Assembly (NCBI GenBank): GCA_945890495.1
Contig: CAMDCO010000010.1
Span: 1 to 52,330 of the forward strand
Direction of reading: 5' to 3'
Length of the DNA stretch: 52,330 bases
Source of the DNA: Bordetella parapertussis
GTDB taxonomy: Bacteria; Pseudomonadota; Gammaproteobacteria; Burkholderiales; Thiobacillaceae
Part shown: piece by piece, positions 35,942-47,176 of the stretch
Numbering within the stretch: the stretch's first letter is position 1
Layout: each line of letters begins with the position of its first letter
Notes under the pieces: model-generated
What the model was told of the DNA's origin: nothing
The model's input: only the letters and a program-made list of their open reading frames with translations
Databases searched by the model: none
Translations under genes and position numbers: made by a program

Positions 35942-37405
35942 ATGCATTACGCTGACCTGCGCGATTTCATCACCCAGCTTGAGGCGCGTGGCGAGTTAAA
36001 GCGCATTGCGGCGCCCGTCTCGCCGCATCTGGAGATGACGGAGATCGCCGACCGGGTGCTGCGTGCGGGCGGCCCGGCGTTGCTCTTTGAAAACCCCACG
36101 GGCCACACCACGCCGGTACTGGCCAACCTGTTTGGCACGGTCAAGCGCGTGGCGCTGGGGATGGGCGAGGAAGACCCCGCCCGGCTGCGCGAGATCGGCA
36201 AACTGCTCGCCTATCTAAAAGAGCCCGAGCCGCCCAAAGGGCTGAAAGACGCCTGGGACAAGCTACCCATCCTCAAGCAGGTGCTCAACATGGCACCCAA
36301 GGTGGTCAGCCACCCGCCTTGTCAGGAGGTCGTGCTGGAAGGTGATGCGGTCGATTTGGCCGCCCTGCCGGTGATGACCTGTTGGCCGGGCGATGTCGCA
36401 CCCCTCATCACCTGGGGCCTGACCATCACCCGAGGGCCCTTAAAGGCCCGGCAAAACCTCGGCATCTACCGCCAGCAGGTCATCGGCAAAAACAAACTCA
36501 TCATGCGCTGGCTGGCGCATCGTGGCGGCGCACTCGATTTCCGCGACTTCAGCGCGCAAAACCCCGGTCAGCCCTTCCCCGTCTGTGTGGCCTTGGGCGC
36601 TGACCCGGCGACCATTCTGGGTGCCGTCACACCGGTGCCGGACTCGCTGTCCGAATACCAGTTTGCCGGCCTGTTGCGCGGTGCCAAGACCGAGGTCGCC
36701 AAGGCGCTGGGTTCCGATTTGCAAGTGCCGGCGCGCGCCGAGATCATCCTTGAAGGCGTCATCCACCCCGACGACATGGCGTTGGAAGGCCCCTACGGCG
36801 ACCACACCGGCTATTACAACGAACAGGCGCGCTTCCCCGTGTTCACCGTCCAGCGCATCACGATGCGCCGTGACCCGATCTATCACTCGACCTACACCGG
36901 CAAGCCGCCGGACGAACCGGCCATTCTGGGCGTAGCGCTGAACGAAGTGTTCGTGCCGCTGCTGCAAAAGCAGTTCCCCGAGATCGCCGATTTCTACCTG
37001 CCGCCGGAGGCTTGCAGCTACCGCATGGCCGTCGTCAGCCTGAAAAAGCAGTACCCCGGCCACGCCAAGCGCGTGATGATGGGCGTGTGGAGTTTTCTGC
37101 GCCAATTCATGTACACCAAGTTTGTCATCGTCGTGGACGACGACATCGATGTGCGCGACTGGAAAGAGGTCATCTGGGCCATCACCACCCGCGTCGACCC
37201 CGCACGCGACACCTTGCTGATTGAAAACACCCCCATCGACTACCTCGACTTCGCCTCGCCGGTCTCGAGCCTGGGCTCCAAGATGGGCCTTGATGCGACC
37301 AACAAATGGCCCGGCGAAACCACCCGCGAATGGGGCCGCCCCATCGTCATGGATGCCGCGGTCAAGGCGCGGGTCGACGCGATGTGGAGAGATCTTGGGC
37401 TCTGA
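35942..37405 (+). CDS. ubiD: 4-hydroxy-3-polyprenylbenzoate decarboxylase
   Basis: UbiD decarboxylates the ubiquinone precursor using prenylated FMN made by UbiX. The 487-residue protein has [39 protein letters not shown], the metal and cofactor region [12 protein letters not shown] and [15 protein letters not shown]. The length and motifs match the proteobacterial UbiD subgroup. It follows dolP by 20 bp. UbiX is not in the window. Confidence 0.96.
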   Translation: MHYADLRDFITQLEARGELKRIAAPVSPHLEMTEIADRVLRAGGPALLFENPTGHTTPVLANLFGTVKRVALGMGEEDPARLREIGKLLAYLKEPEPPKGLKDAWDKLPILKQVLNMAPKVVSHPPCQEVVLEGDAVDLAALPVMTCWPGDVAPLITWGLTITRGPLKARQNLGIYRQQVIGKNKLIMRWLAHRGGALDFRDFSAQNPGQPFPVCVALGADPATILGAVTPVPDSLSEYQFAGLLRGAKTEVAKALGSDLQVPARAEIILEGVIHPDDMALEGPYGDHTGYYNEQARFPVFTVQRITMRRDPIYHSTYTGKPPDEPAILGVALNEVFVPLLQKQFPEIADFYLPPEACSYRMAVVSLKKQYPGHAKRVMMGVWSFLRQFMYTKFVIVVDDDIDVRDWKEVIWAITTRVDPARDTLLIENTPIDYLDFASPVSSLGSKMGLDATNKWPGETTREWGRPIVMDAAVKARVDAMWRDLGL

Positions 37406-37486
37406 CCGCGGTCTGATCGACAACCCCGCGACAACCCCAGTTAGAATCTGCCTGTTACCGACCGAATACCGCCTGACCAAGACACC

Positions 37487-37747
37487 ATGCATAACCTGAC
37501 GATCTATTATTTTGGCGACCTCATGGGCAAGCTAGGCCTGGGTCGCGAGACCCTGCGAATCTCACCCGCTCACGCGACCATCGCCGGCCTGATGAAGCTG
37601 CTCGCCATCCGGGGCGGCGATTGGGACAAGGCCTTCTCCACGCCCCGTAGCACCCTGCAAATCATGGTCAACAAGCAGCCCGCGCAACCCGATACGGCCC
37701 TTGCCTCCGGCGACGAGATCGCCTTCATCGAGTCGATCGCGCTTTAA
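37487..37747 (+). CDS. MoaD/ThiS-like small protein lacking the diglycine end
   Basis: The 86-residue protein has the ubiquitin-like pattern of molybdopterin synthase small subunits: LTIYYFGDLMGKLGLGRETL, a central helix, LQIMVNKQP and the last strand LASGDEIAFIESIAL. True sulfur carriers end in Gly-Gly, which is adenylated and thiocarboxylated. This protein ends in Ile-Ala-Leu, with no glycine in the next codons of any nearby frame, so it probably cannot carry sulfur in the usual way. The identification is by fold pattern only. A TAGAAT at 37442-37447 may be its -10 box. No other molybdenum cofactor gene is nearby. Confidence 0.7.
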   Translation: MHNLTIYYFGDLMGKLGLGRETLRISPAHATIAGLMKLLAIRGGDWDKAFSTPRSTLQIMVNKQPAQPDTALASGDEIAFIESIAL

Positions 37748-37802
37748 GGCAGGCTGAAGAAATGTGATTTTCCCGCGGCCCCAACTCCTCTGCGGCAGAG
37801 CT

Positions 37803-37824
37803 GCTCAAATGTTGAGCTGGTTTT
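37803..37824 (+). terminator. Weak terminator candidate after the MoaD-like gene
   Basis: A 6-bp perfect stem with a 3-base loop is followed after TGG by four T. It is short, and it lies 56 bp past the stop codon. Confidence 0.35.
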
Positions 37825-37887
37825 GCGGATAAATATCGAGTTTTTGGAAATGCGCGCTCAAAATCCAAGCGCAACTAGGGAAATCGT

Positions 37888-37942
37888 CGTAGGTCGGCAT
37901 TCCCATGCCGACTGAACCGGCGGGAATGGATTCCCGCCCTAC
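37888..37942. repeat. Dispersed two-module palindromic repeat, copy 2
   Basis: Module one (37888-37912, starting CGTAGGTCGGCATTCC) and module two (37918-37942, ending GGATTCCCGCCCTAC) are separated by 5 bp. Each matches a module in the valS-lpxC gap at 24 of 25 positions. The pair begins CGTAGG and ends CCTAC, like the element in murD. Confidence 0.7.
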
Positions 37943-38046
37943 ATGGGCTGCGAGTTGTCGCGGCGAGTTGTCGATATCCCGCAAATTACCCGTCAATTGC
38001 CCCGGCTGCAAACGGGTAACAGCGAAAGACTGCAAACAAGCCAGAA

Positions 38047-38074
38047 ACAAAAAACCCAGCATTTACGCTGGGTT
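38047..38074 (-). terminator. Terminator of tRNA-Leu
   Basis: AACCCAGC (38053-38060) pairs perfectly with GCTGGGTT (38067-38074). On the minus strand the stem is followed by a run of six T. It ends transcription about 35 bp after the tRNA. Confidence 0.85.
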
Positions 38075-38107
38075 AAGTGTTTATGCAAACATCTACGAAC
38101 CGTTATT

Positions 38108-38192
38108 TGGTGCCCCGGGCCAGACTCGAACTGGCACGCCTTGCAGCGGCGGATTTTGAATCCGCTGCGTCTACCGATTCCGCCACCGGGGC
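38108..38192 (-). tRNA. tRNA-Leu (anticodon CAA)
   Basis: On the minus strand the acceptor stem GCCCCGG pairs with CCGGGGC, followed by A and an encoded CCA. The anticodon stem GCGGA/TCCGC holds the loop TTCAAAA, giving CAA, which reads UUG. The long variable arm and GTTCGAGTC T-arm confirm a class II tRNA-Leu. It stands as a single-gene unit with its own promoter and terminator. Confidence 0.96.
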
Positions 38193-38203
38193 AAAGAAAC
38201 GCG

Positions 38204-38233
38204 ATTATCCCGCCAACTAGGCCTTCAGAGCAA
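38204..38233 (-). promoter_or_regulatory. Candidate promoter of tRNA-Leu
   Basis: TTGCTC (38228-38233) and GATAAT (38204-38209) on the minus strand are 18 bp apart and end 11 bp before the mature tRNA 5' end. Confidence 0.4.
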
Positions 38234-38270
38234 GCAGCAAACAGCCCCAATCTCCGGGATAATGGCGACC

Positions 38271-39384
38271 ATGAAGGTTTCCGAGTTTGATTTCACCCTC
38301 CCCGATGCGCAAATTGCCCGCTACCCGCTGCCCGAACGCACGGCGAGCCGGTTGTTGCATGTCGATGGCGTAGCGGGATTCTTTGCCGACCGCCGCTTCG
38401 TCGATCTACCCGACCTCATGCGGCCGGGCGACTTGCTGGTGTTCAACGATACGCGGGTCATCCCTGCCCGCTTGTTGGGGCGCAAGGCCACCGGCGGGCA
38501 GATTGAGGTCTTGGTCGAACGGGTCATCGGCGATCATGAGGTGCTGGCCTTCATTCGTGCCAGCAAATCGCCCAAACCGGGGGCTGTGTTGCATCTCGCA
38601 GAGGCGTTCGAGGCCGTGATGCTGGGCCGAGATGCGCATAACGATGATCTGTTTCACTTGCGCTTCGACCCCGCCCGCACCGCGCTGGAATGGTTGGAGG
38701 CCTATGGCGCGATGCCCTTGCCGCCCTACATCGACCGCGCGGCAGAGGCCACGGACAGCACTCGTTACCAGACCGTCTATGCCCGCGAGGCCGGCGCGGT
38801 GGCCGCGCCCACGGCAGGGTTGCATTTTGACGAGGCCATGCTCGATCGCCTGCAGGCGGGCGGGGTGGAAACAGCTTGGGTGACGCTGCATGTGGGCGCC
38901 GGCACCTTTCAGCCGGTGCGCGTCGAGGATACCGATCAGCATCAAATGCACAGCGAACGCTACACCGTTCCGCAACCGACCGTGGACGCCATTGCGGCCT
39001 GTCGGCAGCGTGGGGGTCGGGTCACGGCGGTGGGCACAACCAGCCTGCGGGCGCTGGAATCGGCCGCGATCACACACACCCTCACCTCCACTCCCGAAGG
39101 GCGCGGGGCGATTCGCGCAGGCGAAGGTGAGACGGCGCTGTTCATCACACCGGGCTACCAATTTCATGTGATCGATCGCCTCATCACCAATTTTCACTTG
39201 CCGCGTTCGACGCTGTTGATGCTGGTCTGCGCCTTCGGTGGCCAGCAACTATTATTGGATGCCTATGCCCATGCCGTGGCGAACGGCTACCGGTTTTTTA
39301 GCTATGGCGATGCGATGTTGATTGAGCGGACACCCCCTCTCCCCCAACCCCTACCCCTACCCGACGAGGGTGGAGTGTCGCATC

Positions 39385-39392
<8 letters not shown>
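38271..39392 (+). CDS. queA: tRNA preQ1(34) S-adenosylmethionine ribosyltransferase-isomerase
   Basis: QueA converts preQ1 in the wobble position of tRNA to epoxyqueuosine using the ribose of SAM. The 373-residue protein starts [19 protein letters not shown] like its relatives; an ATG nine bases upstream (38262) is possible. Key blocks are [33 protein letters not shown] and [14 protein letters not shown]. After the usual end (SYGDAMLIE) there is a 20-residue proline-rich tail encoded by a C-rich repeat. It overlaps ygiQ by 8 bp. Confidence 0.96.
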
Positions 39393-42515
<3,123 letters not shown>

Positions 42516-42548
42516 TAGAATCCGCGCGATCTTTTACTGGAGCACAAC

Positions 42549-42869
42549 ATGCTGATTTCTCTCGCCCACGCCGCCGATGCTGCCCCCCAGCAAGACCCGA
42601 TCATGAGCTTCTTGCCCCTGATCGTGATCTTCGTACTGTTCTGGTTCCTCATCATCCGTCCGCAAATGAAGCGCACCAAAGACACCAAGAAGATGCAGGA
42701 TGGCCTGCAGAAGGGCGATGAAGTCATCACCACCAGCGGCCAGATCGCTCGCATCACCAAGATCAACGAGGCCTATGCCACCCTGGAGATTGCTGATGGC
42801 GTAAGCTGTGTCTTCCAGCGGGGCGCTATTCAGTCCGTCCTGCCCAAGGGGACCCTGAAAGACCTGTAA
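42549..42869 (+). CDS. yajC: Preprotein translocase accessory subunit YajC
   Basis: YajC associates with SecDF at the SecYEG translocon. The 106-residue protein has one membrane helix (about 19-38, PLIVIFVLFWFLIIRPQ), a KRTKDTKKMQDGLQKGDEV segment and a small cytoplasmic beta domain. A GGAG binding site precedes the ATG. It follows tgt by 33 bp. Confidence 0.96.
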   Translation: MLISLAHAADAAPQQDPIMSFLPLIVIFVLFWFLIIRPQMKRTKDTKKMQDGLQKGDEVITTSGQIARITKINEAYATLEIADGVSCVFQRGAIQSVLPKGTLKDL

Positions 42870-42876
42870 GCGATCC

Positions 42877-42897
42877 GGTTGTGTCACTGATACAACC
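42877..42897 (+). promoter_or_regulatory. Stem-loop between yajC and secD
   Basis: GGTTGTGT (42877-42884) pairs with ATACAACC (42890-42897), with one G-U pair and a 5-base loop. There is no T-run. It lies 33 bp before secD, which has no clear Shine-Dalgarno sequence, so it may affect secD translation or mRNA processing. Confidence 0.3.
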
Positions 42898-42929
42898 TGT
42901 TCTGACCTATAACTTTTAATCCTGCACCC

Positions 42930-44756
42930 ATGAACCGCTTCCCGCTGTGGAAAAACCTGCTGGTCGGCCTGATCCTTCTGATTGGCCTGACTTACACCTT
43001 GCCCAACTTCTTTGGCGAGGCCCCGGCGGTTCAGGTCGCCCCCAACCGTTCCAGTGAGAAGCTGACCCCGGCCCTGATGCAACGGGTCGAAGCAAGCCTT
43101 CAGGCGGCGAACATCGCCCATCAAGGCATCACCTTGGATGCCCATGGTGTTCGGGTACGCTTGGCCAACACGGACGAACAAATCCGCGCCAAAGATGTCT
43201 TGCAGCAAGCCATGGGGCCGACCTACACCGTCGCCCTCAACCTGATCTCGGCCTCACCGTCCTTCCTGACCTCAATTGGCGCCCTGCCGATGTACCTCGG
43301 TCTCGACCTGCGCGGGGGGGTGCATTTCCTCCTGCAAGTGGACATGCCCGGTGCCTTGACCAAGGCCGCCGAGCGCACAGCGGGCGACCTGCGCAGCCTG
43401 CTGCGGGAGAAAAAGATCCGCTACAGCGCCATCGCTCGCGAAGGCGAGACCGTGCGCCTCCGTTTTTCCAGCATCGAGACGCGTGCCGAGGCGCGCAGTC
43501 TGATCGAGGGCCAGTACCCCGACCTGCAACTCGATGACAGCAACGACGGGGCTGACCACATCCTGGCCGCAAGCCTGAAAGAGGTCGCCCGGCGCAAGGT
43601 CGGCGAAGATGCCCTGCAACAAAATCTGACCACGCTGCGCAACCGGGTCAACGAACTGGGCGTGGCCGAGCCGGTGATCCAGCAACAGGGGGCCGACCGC
43701 ATCGTGGTGCAACTGCCCGGCGTTCAGGACACCGCCAAGGCGAAAGAGATCCTCGGTCGTACCGCCAGCCTCGAGATCCGCATGGTCGATGACGAGCGCA
43801 TGGATGACCCGGCCGCGCTCGCCGCCGCCGCCAGCGGTCAGGTGCCCTTTGGCGACGAGGTCTATCCGGAGCGCGACGGGCGTCCGGTCCTGGTCAAGAA
43901 AGAGGTGGTTCTGACCGGCGAATACATCACCAACGCCCAGCCGGGCTTTGACTCGAACAACCGCTCGGCTGTGCACATCACCCTCGATGGCCGTGGCGCC
44001 CGCATCTTCAAGAATGTCACCCGCGAGAATGTCGGCAAGCGCATGGCCATCCTGCTCATCGAAAAGGGCCGCACCGAGGTTGTTACCGCTCCAGTAATCC
44101 AAGAAGAGATCGGCGGCGGCCGGGTGCAGATCACCGGCATGGACTCAGCCGAAGAATCCCGCGATGTCTCGCTGCTACTGCGTTCGGGCGCCCTCGCCGC
44201 CCCGATGGAGATTATCGAAGAGCGCACGGTGGGTCCCAGCATGGGCGCTGAGAATATTGAGAAGGGCTTCCACTCCAACATCTGGGGCTTCGTCGCCGTG
44301 GTCTTCTTCATGGTTGTTTATTACCGCGTCTTCGGTCTCTTCTCCTCCCTGTCTCTGGCCGCCAACGGCCTGTTCCTGATCGCCCTTCTGTCCATGCTGC
44401 AAGCCACCTTGACCCTTCCGGGCATGGCCGCCATCGCATTGACCCTGGGCATGGCCATTGACGCCAATGTGCTGATCAACGAACGCATCCGTGAAGAACT
44501 GCGCAACGGGAATACCCCGCAGGCCTCCATCACGGCGGGCTACGACCGCGCCTTCGGCACCATTCTCGACTCCAATATCACCACCTTCATCGCCGGCATC
44601 GCCCTGTTCTGGCTCGGCTCCGGCCCCGTACGCGGCTTTGCGGTGGTGCTCTGCCTGGGCATCCTGACCTCCATCTTCAGCGCCGTGACCGTGTCGCGTG
44701 CCCTAGTCAACTTCACCTACGGTCGTCAGGCACGGCTAGGTAAATTGGCCATCTAA
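42930..44756 (+). CDS. secD: Protein translocase subunit SecD
   Basis: SecD, with SecF, uses the proton gradient to pull exported proteins into the periplasm. The 608-residue RND-type protein has an N-terminal membrane helix (about 7-25), the large periplasmic P1 domain with GLDLRGGVHFLLQVDM and NRVNELGVAEPVIQQQG, and a C-terminal block of five helices containing the GMAIDANVLINERIREE motif. The length is typical for proteobacteria. Confidence 0.98.
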   Translation: MNRFPLWKNLLVGLILLIGLTYTLPNFFGEAPAVQVAPNRSSEKLTPALMQRVEASLQAANIAHQGITLDAHGVRVRLANTDEQIRAKDVLQQAMGPTYTVALNLISASPSFLTSIGALPMYLGLDLRGGVHFLLQVDMPGALTKAAERTAGDLRSLLREKKIRYSAIAREGETVRLRFSSIETRAEARSLIEGQYPDLQLDDSNDGADHILAASLKEVARRKVGEDALQQNLTTLRNRVNELGVAEPVIQQQGADRIVVQLPGVQDTAKAKEILGRTASLEIRMVDDERMDDPAALAAAASGQVPFGDEVYPERDGRPVLVKKEVVLTGEYITNAQPGFDSNNRSAVHITLDGRGARIFKNVTRENVGKRMAILLIEKGRTEVVTAPVIQEEIGGGRVQITGMDSAEESRDVSLLLRSGALAAPMEIIEERTVGPSMGAENIEKGFHSNIWGFVAVVFFMVVYYRVFGLFSSLSLAANGLFLIALLSMLQATLTLPGMAAIALTLGMAIDANVLINERIREELRNGNTPQASITAGYDRAFGTILDSNITTFIAGIALFWLGSGPVRGFAVVLCLGILTSIFSAVTVSRALVNFTYGRQARLGKLAI

Positions 44757-44774
44757 ACAGCGAGAACACAGGCC

Positions 44775-45710
44775 ATGATCGAATTCTTCAAACTCAAAAA
44801 AGATATCCCCTTCATGCGCTATGGGCGCGTGACCACGGCCATCTCACTGCTGACCTTCGTCATCGCCGTCTGGGCGCTGTCGGTGAAGGGCCTCAATTTC
44901 GGGGTCGATTTCACCGGCGGCACCGTGCTGGAGATCACCTATCCGCAAGCCGCTCCCATTGATCAGATCCGCCACACCCTCGAACGCAGCGGTCTGACCG
45001 AAGTGACCGTGCAAAACTTCGGCTCCAGCCGCGATGTCCTGATCCGTCTGCCGTTGAAGTCCGGCGTTACCGGCGCCCAGGTCAGCGAACAGATCATGAC
45101 GGCCCTGCGTGCAGACCAGACCGACATCGCCCTGAAGCGCGTCGACTTCATTGGCCCACAGGTGGGCAAGGAATTGTATGAAAGCGGGGCCCTGGCCCTC
45201 CTGGTCGTCTGTGCCGGGATCATGGCCTACCTTGCCATCCGCTTCCAATGGAAATTCGCACTGGCCGCCATTATTGCCAACCTGCACGATGTAGTGATCA
45301 TCCTGGGCTGCTTCGCCATCTTCCAATGGGAGTTCTCCCTGACCGTGCTGGCCGGCATCCTGGCCATCCTCGGCTACTCGGTCAACGAATCCGTCGTGGT
45401 CTTCGACCGGATTCGCGAAAACCTGCGCAAGATGCGCAACCTGCCCATCCCGGACATCATCGACAACGCCATCACCACGACCATGTCGCGGACCGTGATC
45501 ACCCACGCGATGACCCAGATGATGGTCCTGTCGATGCTGTTCTTCGGCGGCGAGGCCCTGCATTACTTCGCCGTCGCGCTGACCATCGGCATCCTGTTCG
45601 GCATCTATTCGTCCGTGCTGGTCGCCAGCCCCATCGTCCTGTGGCTCGGCGTATCGCGCGAGGACTTCATCAAAGCACCGGTGAAGCCACAAGCCGACGC
45701 CGTCGTCTAG
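44775..45710 (+). CDS. secF: Protein translocase subunit SecF
   Basis: SecF is the partner of SecD. The 311-residue protein has a first helix (about 18-36), the FGVDFTGGTVLEI motif, a short periplasmic domain, five C-terminal helices and the GYSVNESVVVFDRIRENLRK signature. It follows secD by 18 bp in the same transcription unit. Confidence 0.98.
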   Translation: MIEFFKLKKDIPFMRYGRVTTAISLLTFVIAVWALSVKGLNFGVDFTGGTVLEITYPQAAPIDQIRHTLERSGLTEVTVQNFGSSRDVLIRLPLKSGVTGAQVSEQIMTALRADQTDIALKRVDFIGPQVGKELYESGALALLVVCAGIMAYLAIRFQWKFALAAIIANLHDVVIILGCFAIFQWEFSLTVLAGILAILGYSVNESVVVFDRIRENLRKMRNLPIPDIIDNAITTTMSRTVITHAMTQMMVLSMLFFGGEALHYFAVALTIGILFGIYSSVLVASPIVLWLGVSREDFIKAPVKPQADAVV

Positions 45711-45723
45711 CCATTGGGATCGT

Positions 45724-46383
45724 TTGGAAACCTTCAACCTCCTCGATCTTTTCCTGCATCTCGACACCCATCTGGCGGCCTTCGTCGCCGAGCATGGGGC
45801 CTGGGTCTATGCCTTGCTGTTCGCCATCGTGTTCATGGAGACCGGCTTTGTGGTCACCCCCTTCCTGCCCGGCGATTCGCTGCTCTTCGTGGCCGGTACC
45901 GTGGCCGCAGCGGGCGGGATGGATGTCCCAACGCTCATGGCGATCCTGGTCGTAGCCGCCCTGTGTGGTGACAATGTCAATTACTGGATCGGACGCTTCA
46001 TCGGCCCGCGCGTCTTTCAACGCAAAGACAGCCGCTGGCTGAAGCGAGAAAACCTTGAGCGCACCCACGCCTTCATGGAACGGCATGGCCCCAAGGCCAT
46101 CATCATTGCGCGCTTTGTGCCCCTCGTGCGCACCTTCGTCCCCTTCGTCTGCGGCGTGGGCCGGATGACCTATACGCGCTTTCTGGGCTTCTCGGTGCTG
46201 GGGGCGCTGCTTTGGGTCGGCCTGCTGGTCCCGGCCGGTTTCTTCTTGGGTGGCCTGCCCTGGGTGAAACAGAACCTCACCTTGGCACTGCTCGGCATCA
46301 TCGCCCTGTCTATCTCACCCGGCCTTATCGAGGCTTGGCGCGCCCACCGTCGGGCGGCGCGGACGGTGCAGTCAAACGACTAA
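45724..46383 (+). CDS. dedA: DedA family membrane protein
   Basis: DedA/SNARE-associated family proteins recycle undecaprenyl phosphate or move other lipids across the inner membrane. The 219-residue protein has FLPGDSLLFVAGTVAA, GDNVNYWIGR and the family signature IIARFVPLVRTFVPFVCGVGRM, with several membrane helices (about 28-70, 140-200). It uses a rare TTG start at 45724, with a GGGA motif 5 bp ahead. It begins 13 bp after secF and probably shares its transcript. Confidence 0.88.
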   Translation: METFNLLDLFLHLDTHLAAFVAEHGAWVYALLFAIVFMETGFVVTPFLPGDSLLFVAGTVAAAGGMDVPTLMAILVVAALCGDNVNYWIGRFIGPRVFQRKDSRWLKRENLERTHAFMERHGPKAIIIARFVPLVRTFVPFVCGVGRMTYTRFLGFSVLGALLWVGLLVPAGFFLGGLPWVKQNLTLALLGIIALSISPGLIEAWRAHRRAARTVQSND

Positions 46384-46390
46384 TCAAGGA

Positions 46391-47164
46391 CTAGCGGTTC
46401 ACCACCTCGACGGCCTGCTCCAGGCGGATGGTACGGCTACCTGCTTGCGCCAGAACCAGGGTGGCGACCCAGACGCCCGACTCCAGGGCGACGGCTTCGC
46501 CACTGTAGGCCCCTGAACCCTGCGGCGTCAGGCTGACCGTGTGCCGTGCCGGCTGACCGGGGCGCGACAACTCCAGCGTAGTGGCGATTCCATCTATACC
46601 CGCCTCTGCCTTGCCAACAACACGCAGGGTCACCCGACTCACCTGCCCCTGCTGCAAGCGACCAAACCCGCTCACATCCAAGCGCCAGCCGCGCTGCTGC
46701 AACTGGCTCTCCATGTTGCGTCGATGGCCAATCGATTTCGCCGCATCGTCCTGATGCGCCACCACGCCCGAAAAGCCCGTATGGACCTGCTTCCCCTCGG
46801 CATTGGGCAACAGGCGGGCCGCCAGGGAAGGCGGAATCCCCTCGCTGGCAATATAGACAAAGCCTCCCATGATGACGCTGAGCAAGACAAAAAAGCCTAC
46901 CAGCGCAACAGGGATCCAGTGCGTTTTTCCGGTGCCGCGATAGAGTTGGTAGAGCAACACGGCAATGGTCGGATAGGCCACCAGGTGCATGGTGATACGA
47001 TCCACACTGGGCAAGGTAACGACCACCCAACCCATATAGATCAGGCTCGGCACGGCGGCTGCCACCACCGCTGCCCAAAAGTTTGACAAGCGCAGACCGC
47101 GTGCCAGCCCATAGAGAACGGCCGTAAGGGTCATGCCACCGAACAAGGTAAGCAACAGATTCAT
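46391..47164 (-). CDS. FixH-like protein with an N-terminal membrane domain
   Basis: FixH/CcoH proteins assist cbb3 oxidase assembly in the inner membrane. The 257-residue protein has several N-terminal helices (about 1-55, 60-80, 85-107), then a periplasmic-type domain of about 150 residues. That domain ends in a FixH-like pattern: an L-x-D-x-G core, RVTLRVVGKAEAG, a Pro/Gly turn, GSGAYSGEAVALESGVW and a final strand. Its position right after ccoG supports the call. It is much longer than classic FixH (about 160-170 residues), the extra being the N-terminal helices. I could not identify these with certainty. Confidence 0.65.
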   Translation of the reverse strand: MNLLLTLFGGMTLTAVLYGLARGLRLSNFWAAVVAAAVPSLIYMGWVVVTLPSVDRITMHLVAYPTIAVLLYQLYRGTGKTHWIPVALVGFFVLLSVIMGGFVYIASEGIPPSLAARLLPNAEGKQVHTGFSGVVAHQDDAAKSIGHRRNMESQLQQRGWRLDVSGFGRLQQGQVSRVTLRVVGKAEAGIDGIATTLELSRPGQPARHTVSLTPQGSGAYSGEAVALESGVWVATLVLAQAGSRTIRLEQAVEVVNR

Positions 47165-47176
47165 AGGGTGTACTCC

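Larger units (their letters stand above)
37748..38046. other. Intergenic stretch before tRNA-Leu; repeats only
   Basis: No gene is visible in roughly 300 bp. It holds a GCTCAA-ATG-TTGAGC hairpin followed by TGGTTTT (37803-37824, a weak terminator candidate for the MoaD-like gene), a CTCTGC-G-GCAGAG mini-palindrome (37788-37800) and the dispersed two-module repeat at 37888-37942. Confidence 0.7.

Noticed and set aside
38258-38264. GATAAT as -10 box giving a leaderless queA transcript
   Set aside because: No -35 match at the right distance; the hexamer overlaps an alternative start codon and may be chance.
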